NCBI GenBank assembly: GCA_937872095.1
Contig: CALMNW010000076.1
Location: 62,001-126,000 of the forward strand
Direction: 5' to 3'
Length of the DNA stretch: 64,000 nt
Source: an uncultured Verrucomicrobiota bacterium
GTDB taxonomy: Bacteria; Verrucomicrobiota; Kiritimatiellia; CAIQIC01; Lenti-01
Part shown: positions 55,815 to 64,000 of the stretch, in pieces
How the letters are laid out: each line of letters begins with the position of its first letter
Position numbering within the stretch: the stretch's first letter is position 1
The notes under the pieces: model-generated
The model's input: the letters and a program-made list of their open reading frames with translations, nothing else
Databases searched by the model: none
Told to the model about the DNA's origin: nothing
Position numbers and translations under genes: made by a program

Positions 55815-56554
55815 GGCGCCGGGCATCCTTTCTTGATGAAGGCCGCCGATCCGCGCGGATCCACCGAACGCAGCCGGTCCACGAACAAGGCCAGAAACAC
55901 TTTCGCGGCGAAATTCACCGTTCCCCACGCCTGGATCGAGGATTGGCCGCCTTGCCGGGGCTTGAAGGCCACGGGCACTTCTTCCAGCGAGAAGCCTTGC
56001 CGCCGCAGCAGCGCGATGGCTTCGGCTTCCGGATAATCCGACGGATAGTGGAGGGCGAAGCATTGCAGCAAGGGGCGCGACACCAGCCAAAACCCGGACG
56101 TGGGATCCGTGATGCGCTTGCGGCAGATGATCGACACGAACACGGCCAAGCCTTTGAGCACGAATCGCCGCAGTCCGTTGCCGTGGTAGGTGCTGCCCTC
56201 TCCGTGGCGCGTGCCGACCACGAGATCGGTGGGCTGGCGCAGCATCGCCTCAACCAGCTTGAGCGCCTCGCTGGGGGGATGCTGGCCATCGCCGTCCAAC
56301 CGGATGAGATAATCGTAGCCGCTTTCCAGCGCGTCCTTGAAGCCCGTCTGGACGGCCGGTCCGACGCCCAAATTGCACGGCAGGCGCAGCACGCGGGCGC
56401 CGCAGGCCCGCGCGACCTCCGCGGTGCCGTCGACCGAGCCGTCGTCCACCACCGCCACGGCGGCGCCCGGCAGATGGGTCCGGACGTCCGCCAGCAGGCC
56501 CGGCAGCGAGGCTTCCTCGTTGTACGCGGGAATCAGCACCAGCGTGCGTTCCAT
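55811..56554 (-). CDS. Glycosyltransferase family 2 (DPM1-like)
   Basis: MERTLVLIPAYNEEASLPGLLADVRTHLPGAAVAVVDDGSVDGTAEVARACGARVLRLPCNLGVGPAVQTGFKDAL...LIRLDGDGQHPP. ATG at 56578 is an alternative start. Confidence 0.92.
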   Translation of the reverse strand: MERTLVLIPAYNEEASLPGLLADVRTHLPGAAVAVVDDGSVDGTAEVARACGARVLRLPCNLGVGPAVQTGFKDALESGYDYLIRLDGDGQHPPSEALKLVEAMLRQPTDLVVGTRHGEGSTYHGNGLRRFVLKGLAVFVSIICRKRITDPTSGFWLVSRPLLQCFALHYPSDYPEAEAIALLRRQGFSLEEVPVAFKPRQGGQSSIQAWGTVNFAAKVFLALFVDRLRSVDPRGSAAFIKKGCPAP

Positions 56555-56585
56555 AAATGACTGCAGGACCGTTTCCATGGCGCGT

Positions 56586-58886
56586 TCAGTCTGTCACGGA
56601 AGGCCCGTCGGATTCAACCCGAATGATGATCCGCCGCAATTGCACGCCCAGATCGGGGGGATAGCCGCGCAAGCCGTCTTTGGCCGGATCATACGGGCGA
56701 TCCACGCGAAACGAATAGATGCCGGTTGCTTTGCGATCCCCGTCGTTCCGGGGCCGTTCGCATTCCCCTTGCGCGGTCGCGGCGCCCGCCGGAAATTCCA
56801 AGCCGATCTCCCGGCCGCCCCACGGCGGCGTCACCCGCAAGATTTGCTTTGTCCACTCCGCAGCGGGCGGCGACCACGATCCTTCGGCCCGGAGCATCGC
56901 GCGCCCGCCCTTTTCCGGGATCGGGCCGACGATACCGCTACCCTGCCGGGTCCAGGCGGCTCCCTTCCGGACCGGGCCCCAAGAACCGCGCAGACCGACC
57001 GGACTGCCGTCCAGCACTTTGTCTTGGGCAGCCGTTTCGCCCGGCGCCAGAGGCACCGCCCGCAAAAAGACGTTTTGCACGATCCGTTCGCCGGGTTCCG
57101 CCGGGAAAAAGGCTCGGGTCCGCACCACGGGGAATCGACCCGTCGCCGCAAAAACCGGTTCCAGCCGCAGGCCGTCTTCCAAGGCGGTCGGCGACCACGA
57201 GGTGGCTATCCAGACTTCTTCGGTTTGCGCCAGCGCAGAGATCCAGCCGGCAACGTCCGGCCAATGTGGGTCCGCCCCCTCCCCCAGTCCCAGCACCCGG
57301 TGCTTCAAGCCCGCCGCATAGGGCACGCTGTGAGCATAATAGTCGAACACGATCCGCCGATCCGTTCCCAGACGTTGCGCGACGGTTTCGGCCCATTCGG
57401 TCGCGCCGCGATCGTTGACCGTGAAATAGGCCGTCGGCCAGCGAAAGACGTTGGCCCCGCCCGCCAGCAGCGCCACGAACGCAACCACCGTCTTTCCTTT
57501 CGTTCCGGACATGCCGGCCAGCGCCGCCGACGCCGGCGCGGCCAGCAAGGCGATGCCCATCAGCACCACCGGCAGGAAGCGCCGTTGGCTCCACAGCCCG
57601 ACCGGAATTTCCACGCCCTTGACGAACAAGAACAGCAGCGACGCCCAGCAAAGGGCCACCAGCCAAAACCGCTCCCGGATGGGTCTCCCCTCGAGCAAAA
57701 CCGTACCGGCCGCGGCCAAGGCCAACAGCCCGTACGGCCAGCGGATTCCGCTCCACGTGGAAACGGCGCCGGAACGCAACGTCGCGCCAACGCCGCCCGG
57801 CAGCAGGACCATCAGCAGCAACGGCAGCGCGCCCAGCGCCAACCAGCCCCACGGGGAGGCCGCGCGGTCCCTCTTCCGAATCCAGGCGCGGACGGCAGGA
57901 GAAAATCCGGCGCACACGGCCAACAAAGACAAGAGCGCCATTCCGACCAGCGCCAGCGCCAAAGCCCGATGTTCCGGCACGGAAAACACCATTTGCTTCA
58001 GCGTCGCCCAGCGCGTCCAATCCCCGTACGGTTGGCAAACCCAGCGCGTCAGCGCCCAGAACGGGAACGCGCCCGCGAGTCCGCCCGCCGCCACGCCGAG
58101 GGCCGTTTTCGGATCGCGGCGTTCCAGCATCAAGCCCAGCGCCACGGGCGCGGAAAGCACGGCGAGCGTCGGATGATAGCCGACCGCGAGCCCCAGCGCA
58201 AAACCCGCTCCGGCGGCCCAGCCGCCGCGCAGGGGACGCGCGGAAGCCGCCGCGACGACGGCGGCGATCAGCGCGGCGCCGACGGCCTCGGCGTAAAACC
58301 CGCGGAAAAACCACGCCGGCCAGGCCGTTCCCGCGATCAAGGCCGTCGCGACCACCGTCCCCCAGCCGCCCCCGGCCGAAAATCCCGCCGCCAAAACCAG
58401 TGCCAGCCACAGCGCCCCGACCAGCGGAACGAACCGTTCCGGGGACAGCGCGGGTTCAAGTCCCGCGGCCGCCAACGGCAGCACCGGCATGAAGTAGGGC
58501 GTCGTTTCGATTCCCTCCGGCCCTTCCAGTTGGAACGCGCGGTCGCGCGTCGGCCGGACCAGCGGATCGTCGCACAACCAGAAATCCCGCCGCAACGCGG
58601 GCGGCGTTTCGGCCATGACCGCATCCGGATCGTGGAATCCGCGACCCTCGGCAAACGCCTGCGCCATCTGGCGGTACGTCATGTCGTCCAGACCCGTGAA
58701 ACGGTCGTCGTGCGGATAGAAAAAGAGAAACCCGGCGCCGATCCCCCACAACGCCACGCATCCCCAGCGGGCCCGGGCCGAAGCAGAGCGCCACCGGGAA
58801 ACGAAAGCAGGCCGCATCCACGCCAGCAACGCCGCCAGCGGCAGCGCCGTCGCGCCCAGCAAGATCCACATCAATGACGACATCAT
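56586..58886 (-). CDS. Large multi-TM membrane protein, glycosyltransferase-39/ArnT-like
   Basis: FLFFYPHDDRFTGLDDMTYRQMAQAFAEGRGFHDPD...; many TMs. Confidence 0.6.
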   Translation of the reverse strand: MMSSLMWILLGATALPLAALLAWMRPAFVSRWRSASARARWGCVALWGIGAGFLFFYPHDDRFTGLDDMTYRQMAQAFAEGRGFHDPDAVMAETPPALRRDFWLCDDPLVRPTRDRAFQLEGPEGIETTPYFMPVLPLAAAGLEPALSPERFVPLVGALWLALVLAAGFSAGGGWGTVVATALIAGTAWPAWFFRGFYAEAVGAALIAAVVAAASARPLRGGWAAGAGFALGLAVGYHPTLAVLSAPVALGLMLERRDPKTALGVAAGGLAGAFPFWALTRWVCQPYGDWTRWATLKQMVFSVPEHRALALALVGMALLSLLAVCAGFSPAVRAWIRKRDRAASPWGWLALGALPLLLMVLLPGGVGATLRSGAVSTWSGIRWPYGLLALAAAGTVLLEGRPIRERFWLVALCWASLLFLFVKGVEIPVGLWSQRRFLPVVLMGIALLAAPASAALAGMSGTKGKTVVAFVALLAGGANVFRWPTAYFTVNDRGATEWAETVAQRLGTDRRIVFDYYAHSVPYAAGLKHRVLGLGEGADPHWPDVAGWISALAQTEEVWIATSWSPTALEDGLRLEPVFAATGRFPVVRTRAFFPAEPGERIVQNVFLRAVPLAPGETAAQDKVLDGSPVGLRGSWGPVRKGAAWTRQGSGIVGPIPEKGGRAMLRAEGSWSPPAAEWTKQILRVTPPWGGREIGLEFPAGAATAQGECERPRNDGDRKATGIYSFRVDRPYDPAKDGLRGYPPDLGVQLRRIIIRVESDGPSVTD

Positions 58887-59149
58887 GGTTCAGCGCATTC
58901 GGCCGCGGCGACGGAACCTCCGCAACACGGCCTTGATCGCCCGGCCACTGTAGGGCATTCGCGGCGCCGAAGCAATGCAAAGCCCAAACGCCATCGCCCC
59001 GTTTCTCCGCGCCGCCATTTTCGTTTTGAGGATTGACTGGTGATGCGAACGCCGATAAACATGGCCCCCTCGCGCCAACCGGATTTCGCCGGGCGACGAG
59101 AACTCGGCCCGCCCTCCATCGAAATGAACTGCAGCAAAGGACGACGCAG

Positions 59150-61084
59150 ATGAAAAACACCTGGATGACCTTCGGCTTGGCCACCCTTTTGGCGCAATCG
59201 GCAGTTGCGGAACCGGAGACCAAGATCGGGGAAGTCAACGGCGTCGTTTCGATGGAAGCCGAGAGCTACACGTCGCAATCGGGCTATGCCCGCTATGCGA
59301 ACGGCGACGCGTCGGGAGCGGCGGTGATGCGGGCGGACGGGGCCGACAACAGCAGCTTGAATTTCCAATTCACGGTTCAGCAAGCCGGCACGTGGTACGT
59401 CTGGATCCGCGCCTACGCCACGGCCGACGTCAACAACGGCTATCGGCTGGGCTTGGACAATGCGGTTTTGGGGGAGATCTACCTGAAGAAAATCGGCTGG
59501 AGCTGGCTGCCGGAATGGCTGAACGGCGAGAGCCACGCGAGTCCGGTCACCATCACCCTGACGGCCGGAAGCCACGTGCTGAAAATCCTCAAGCGAAAGA
59601 TCGAAAATCCGCTGATCGACAAGATCGTGCTGACCCGGACCGCCGAAGCGCCGACGGGCTACGGACCGGCCCCCACGGGGCTCGTTCCGGCGGCGTTGGC
59701 CATCAGCCCGGCCAGCGCGGCCATTCCCTTCGGCGGCGCGACCGGCCGCCGGATCGCCGTTGCCGCCAACGTGCCGTGGACGGCCACGGCCAGCGCGGCG
59801 TGGATCCGGATCGTCTCCGGCGCGGCGGGAGCGACCAACGGAACCGTGACCTACAACGTCGCCGCCAATACGGGCGGCGCGCGCTCCGGCACCCTCGCGG
59901 TTTCCGGCGGCGGCCTCACCCGGGTTTTCACGATCAGCCAAAGCGCCGCGACGATCTTGACCCTCGCTCCCGCCAGCACGTGGGCCCCCGGCGCCGGGGC
60001 GAACGGCCGGCAGATTTCGATCGTCGCCAACGCGACCTGGACCGCGACGATCGACGATCCGTGGATTTCCGTGGCGTCGTTCGCCTGGGGCCCCGCCACG
60101 ACCAAGATGACGTTCGACGTCCTGCCGAACGCCGGCCGGGCCTTCCGCACGGGCACCGTCACGGTTTCCGGCGGCGGCCTCGTCCGGACGCACAAGGTGA
60201 ACCAGTGGCCGCGCCCCACCCATCCGCGCGTGTCGGCCGACGGGGACGTCGACGGGGATTTCGAGGCGGACGTCGCCGTCTTCCATCCGGCGTCGGGCAC
60301 GTGGAACCTGCTGTTCAGCACCGGCGCCCGCGCGACCCTGCATTTCGGCTGGAGCGAGACCTTGCCCGTCCCGGCGGACTACGACGGCGACGGCATGGCG
60401 GATTTCGCCGTGTACCATCCCGCCACCGGCAACTGGCACTTCTTCTATAGCTCAGGCGGAGCCCGCACGATCCAGTTCGGCTGGCGCGAAACCGTGCCCG
60501 TGCCGGGCGACTACGACGGCGACGGCAAGGCGGATCTGGCCGTCTACCATCCCGCGGAGGGGCGCTGGTATTTCCTGTGCAGCGCGGCCGGACGCTACAG
60601 CGTGAAATGGGGCTGGTCGACGACCGTGCCCGTCCCGGCCGATTACGACGGCGACGGCGCGACCGACGTCGGCGTCTACCATCCCGCCACGGGCAATTGG
60701 AGCATTCTGCCCTCGTCCTTCCCGGCCATCGGTCCGATCCAGGTGCAATGGGGCTGGTCGGAAGCGGTGCCGGTGCCCGCGGACTACAACGGCGACGGCA
60801 AGGCCGACTTCGCCGTCTTCCACCGGGCGACCGGAAACTGGCACGTCTCCTACTCCGGCGGCGGCACGGCCACGCAGCAGTTCGGCTGGCAATCCACGGT
60901 GCCGGTCCCGGCGGACTACGACGGCGACGGCGCCGCCGATTGGGCCGTCTACCATCCCGCGACCGGCGATTGGCACGTCCTCAAATCGACCACCGGGGGC
61001 ATTCGGGTGCAGAACTGGGGCTGGAGCACGGCGACGCCCACCCTGCTCTATCCGCTGATCCATGCCTGGTTCGATCTGCCCTGA
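59150..61084 (+). CDS. Secreted protein: carbohydrate-binding-like N-terminus, two BACON-like domains, six FG-GAP/VCBS-like repeats
   Basis: MKNTWMTFGLATLLAQSAVAEPETKIGEVNGVVSMEAESYTSQ...; W-T-A-T-A-S-A-A-W-I-R-I (BACON pattern); DYDGDGMADFAVYHPATGNWHF repeats. Confidence 0.8.
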   Translation: MKNTWMTFGLATLLAQSAVAEPETKIGEVNGVVSMEAESYTSQSGYARYANGDASGAAVMRADGADNSSLNFQFTVQQAGTWYVWIRAYATADVNNGYRLGLDNAVLGEIYLKKIGWSWLPEWLNGESHASPVTITLTAGSHVLKILKRKIENPLIDKIVLTRTAEAPTGYGPAPTGLVPAALAISPASAAIPFGGATGRRIAVAANVPWTATASAAWIRIVSGAAGATNGTVTYNVAANTGGARSGTLAVSGGGLTRVFTISQSAATILTLAPASTWAPGAGANGRQISIVANATWTATIDDPWISVASFAWGPATTKMTFDVLPNAGRAFRTGTVTVSGGGLVRTHKVNQWPRPTHPRVSADGDVDGDFEADVAVFHPASGTWNLLFSTGARATLHFGWSETLPVPADYDGDGMADFAVYHPATGNWHFFYSSGGARTIQFGWRETVPVPGDYDGDGKADLAVYHPAEGRWYFLCSAAGRYSVKWGWSTTVPVPADYDGDGATDVGVYHPATGNWSILPSSFPAIGPIQVQWGWSEAVPVPADYNGDGKADFAVFHRATGNWHVSYSGGGTATQQFGWQSTVPVPADYDGDGAADWAVYHPATGDWHVLKSTTGGIRVQNWGWSTATPTLLYPLIHAWFDLP

Positions 61085-61281
61085 GCCGAATTATCTCTTC
61101 GCAACGAAAATCGACCGAACCCCCATTGGCCAGACGGGGTTGCGCCCTTTCCTCGCCATCCATCTCCCCGGCAGGGCAAATTAAACCTTTTTATTCCCGG
61201 CCGGATAGGTTAGCCAAAATAAAACCCTTCCGGGAAAAACTGCAGCGCGACATGACCGAACCTGAAACGAAACGAGAGAAC

Positions 61282-63555
61282 ATGAATTTGAACCGGCGGT
61301 TAAAACGACTCCTTTTCGCCGCCGCGACGTATCTCGGCCTGACGATGGCCGGCACGGCCGCCACGTACGTGCGGTGCGCCATCCTGCAGTTCAACGAGCA
61401 CTATCCCGACGAAGTGACGATCGATGCCGATCGCCTGGCGGCCCAAATCCGCCAAGCGGCGAACAACGGCGCCAAAATCATCGTGGCGCCCGAAAATTGC
61501 CTCTATCGATACGAGCCGTGGTCCCAAAACGGAGTGACCCAAGACCAGTTGGCCGCCTATTTCAATCCAATGGTCGCGAAATTTTCGGCGCTCGCGGCCG
61601 AGTTGAAGGTCTGCCTCGTCATCGGATTGCGCGAACCGTCGGGCCTGCCCAAATCCATTTACCAAAGCGCCGTGTTCCTGGGCCCGGACGGCTCGTTGCT
61701 CAAAAAATACCGCAAACGCGTTCCGTCCGGCGCGGAAGATAATTTCACCGAGCCCGGAGGAGACGACTTCACCCCCTTCCAAACGCCCTACGGCAAAGTC
61801 TGGATGCAGATTTGCAAGGACATGGATGGCGACCTGTATACCTATGGCATGCCCACCGACATCGATCTCTTCATCGGCCTCAGCAAGGATCCCTCTCTGG
61901 GTTGGGCCAAGGTCGTGGGCGGGTGCCAGAAGGCCCGCTGCTACGGCATCGGTTCGAACTGGGGCACGGGGGGGAACAGCGGATTCGTGAATCCCTCCGG
62001 CGGCGTCGTAGCGGCGGCCGGGGTCGGGGAAACGATCCTCTACGCGAACCTGCCCCTGCCGTTTCTGTCGCCCGATGCCTACGAGCCGGACGATTCCATC
62101 TCCGCGGCCAAATCGATCGGCAACGGCCAGACGCAGTCCCGGTCCATCCACGTGGCCGGCGATACGGATTGGGCGAAGTTCGTCGTGGGCGCCAGCGGCG
62201 CGCGCAACGTGCGGATCGAGACCGCCGGCGCGAGCGGCGACACCCAGCTGTGGCTGTGCCGGGCAAACGGCACGCTGGTCGCCTTCGACGACAACGGCGG
62301 CGGCGGCGCCTTCTCGCTCATCGCGCTTTCTTCCCTGCCGGCCGGAACCTATTACGTCAAGATCCGGGATTACGGAAACAACGGCACGATTCCGGCCTAC
62401 ACCCTGAAGGCCAGCTGGACCGTCGACCGCCTCGCGGTCAGCCCAACGACCATCAATGTCCCGGCGACCATGGGGGACCGGGCGATTTCGGTTTCCGCCA
62501 ACGTCGCGTGGACGGCGGCGGCCAATCAACCGTGGATCACGATTATGGGCGGCGCAAAGGGTACCGGCAGCGGAACGGTGACCTACCGCGTGGCGGCCAA
62601 TGCCGACGTGGTCCGTTCGGGCACGATCACGGTTGCGGGCGGAGGACTCAGCCGCACCTTCACGGTAAACCAATGGCCGGAGCCGACGATGCCGGGCGTC
62701 ACGGCCCGGGGCGACATCGACGGCGACGGCAAGGCGGACCCGACGGTTTTCCATCCCGAATCGGGAAACTGGCACATCTCCTTCAGCACGGGAGCCCAGT
62801 GGATCGTGCCGTGGGGCTGGTCGGCGACGATACCGGTGGCCGCGGACTACGACGGCGACGGCATGCGCGGCTTCGGCGCGTACCATCCGGCCACCGGCAA
62901 CTGGCATATCCAGGAAAGCGGCAAGATTCGAACCCGAACCGTCCAGTTCGGCTGGAGCGAGACCGTGCCGTTGCCGGGCGACTACGACGGCGACGGCAAG
63001 GCGGATCTGGCGGTCTTCCATCAAAAAACGGGGCGCTGGTACTTTCTATGCACGACGGCGGGACGCTACAGCGTAAAATGGGGCTGGGCGACGACGATTC
63101 CCGTGCCGGCGGACTACGACGGCGACGGGGTCATCGACGTCGCCGTCTATCATCCCGCTTCCGGCCAGTGGAGCATTTTGCCTTCTTCCTTCCCGGCCAT
63201 CGGTCCGATCCAAAAGCAGTGGGGCTGGAGTTCGGCGGTGCCCGTGCCGGCGGACTACGACAGCGACGGCAAGGCGGACATCGCCGTCTTCCATCGGGCA
63301 AGCGGCACGTGGCACGTCTCCTACTCGGGCGGCGGCAGCCTGACCAAGTCCTTCGGCTGGTCCGCGACGACCCCCGTGGCGGCGGACTACGACGGCGACG
63401 GCGCCGCCGATCTGGCCGTCTACCATCCCGACTTCGGCAACTGGCACATCCTCAAATCGACCACCGGCAGCTCCATCTTGAAAAATTGGGGCTGGAGTTC
63501 GGCGAAACCGAAGCTCCTGAACACCCTGATCCATTCCTGGTTCGACTTGCCTTGA
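61282..63555 (+). CDS. Secreted carbon-nitrogen hydrolase fused to PPC, BACON-like and FG-GAP-like repeats
   Basis: Signal-like N-terminus; nitrilase triad E (IIVAPENCLYR), K (LLKKYRKRVPS), C (VWMQICKDMDGD); PPC domain DAYEPDDSISAAKSI...DTDWAKF; six DYDGDG repeats. ATG at 61252 is an alternative start. Confidence 0.8.
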   Translation: MNLNRRLKRLLFAAATYLGLTMAGTAATYVRCAILQFNEHYPDEVTIDADRLAAQIRQAANNGAKIIVAPENCLYRYEPWSQNGVTQDQLAAYFNPMVAKFSALAAELKVCLVIGLREPSGLPKSIYQSAVFLGPDGSLLKKYRKRVPSGAEDNFTEPGGDDFTPFQTPYGKVWMQICKDMDGDLYTYGMPTDIDLFIGLSKDPSLGWAKVVGGCQKARCYGIGSNWGTGGNSGFVNPSGGVVAAAGVGETILYANLPLPFLSPDAYEPDDSISAAKSIGNGQTQSRSIHVAGDTDWAKFVVGASGARNVRIETAGASGDTQLWLCRANGTLVAFDDNGGGGAFSLIALSSLPAGTYYVKIRDYGNNGTIPAYTLKASWTVDRLAVSPTTINVPATMGDRAISVSANVAWTAAANQPWITIMGGAKGTGSGTVTYRVAANADVVRSGTITVAGGGLSRTFTVNQWPEPTMPGVTARGDIDGDGKADPTVFHPESGNWHISFSTGAQWIVPWGWSATIPVAADYDGDGMRGFGAYHPATGNWHIQESGKIRTRTVQFGWSETVPLPGDYDGDGKADLAVFHQKTGRWYFLCTTAGRYSVKWGWATTIPVPADYDGDGVIDVAVYHPASGQWSILPSSFPAIGPIQKQWGWSSAVPVPADYDSDGKADIAVFHRASGTWHVSYSGGGSLTKSFGWSATTPVAADYDGDGAADLAVYHPDFGNWHILKSTTGSSILKNWGWSSAKPKLLNTLIHSWFDLP

Positions 63556-63789
63556 GCCGGCTCCGGCCGCGTCCCTGTCCAAAAGCCCATTCCTTCCGCT
63601 CCCGATGCGCCCGGGCGGCTTGCGCACGCGTTCTTTCGCTTTGAAGATTGACAGGGCTTGGGCCGCCAATGAATATGCCCCCCTGCAAAACGCGGACAGG
63701 CGGCAGGCGCAAGCGACGCGATCTTTCCGCACGGCAAAACTCGCCGGCTTTCGTTCCATCGGGCCGGACCACATCAAAGGACGACGCAG

Positions 63790-64000
63790 ATGAAAAACAC
63801 GTGGATGACCCTTGGCTTGGCAATCCTTTTGGCGCAATCGGCGCTGGCCGATTCAGGGGCCAAGGCCATGGAAATCGGCGGCGTCGTTTCGGTGGAAGCC
63901 GAGAACTACACGTCGCAATCGGGCTTTGTCCGCTATGCGAACACCGGCGCGTCGGGAGGGGCGGCGATGAGGCCCGACGGCGACAGCAGCAGCACGCTCA
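63790..64000 (+). CDS. Partial CDS, close paralog of the 59150 gene (runs off right edge)
   Basis: MKNTWMTLGLAILLAQSALADSGAKAMEIGGVVSVEAENYTSQSGFVRYANTGASGGAAMRPDG, near-identical start region to 59150. Confidence 0.85.
   Translation, partial: MKNTWMTLGLAILLAQSALADSGAKAMEIGGVVSVEAENYTSQSGFVRYANTGASGGAAMRPDGDSSSTL

Overview
High-GC bacterial chromosome window with dense protein coding on both strands; no rRNA, tRNA or CRISPR was recognised. Housekeeping genes include aroC, ruvA, alaS, a long chlamydia-type greA, GTP-type PEPCK, dnaE and fmt. Around them are several large membrane glycosyltransferase-like proteins, an orphan C5 DNA methyltransferase, a superoxide reductase, a GH13 enzyme and, at the right edge, tandem secreted proteins with BACON and FG-GAP-like repeats. 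The long GreA and the gene content suggest an anaerobe of the PVC superphylum (inference only). The most interesting locus is 32606-42175: a Tat-exported NiFe hydrogenase (small and large subunits plus maturation protease) with no membrane anchor or cytochrome gene. It is followed, through ATGA start/stop overlaps, by a 1775-aa exported protein (DUF2271-like N-terminus with a candidate flavinylation motif DGTTSAT, CARDB-like domains, LVIVD-type propeller) and by apbE (FAD:protein FMN transferase); tatA lies next door. I propose a periplasmic hydrogenase/flavoprotein electron-transfer system. The second notable signal is a family of 19-bp odd palindromes (TTTTCCACG-N-CGTGGAAAA) in phased intergenic clusters at 19731, 32374 and 49178, one of which abuts the alaS ribosome binding site. 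Two other intergenic inverted-repeat elements (48514 and 51150) are also unexplained. All family calls are by eye; no searches were run.
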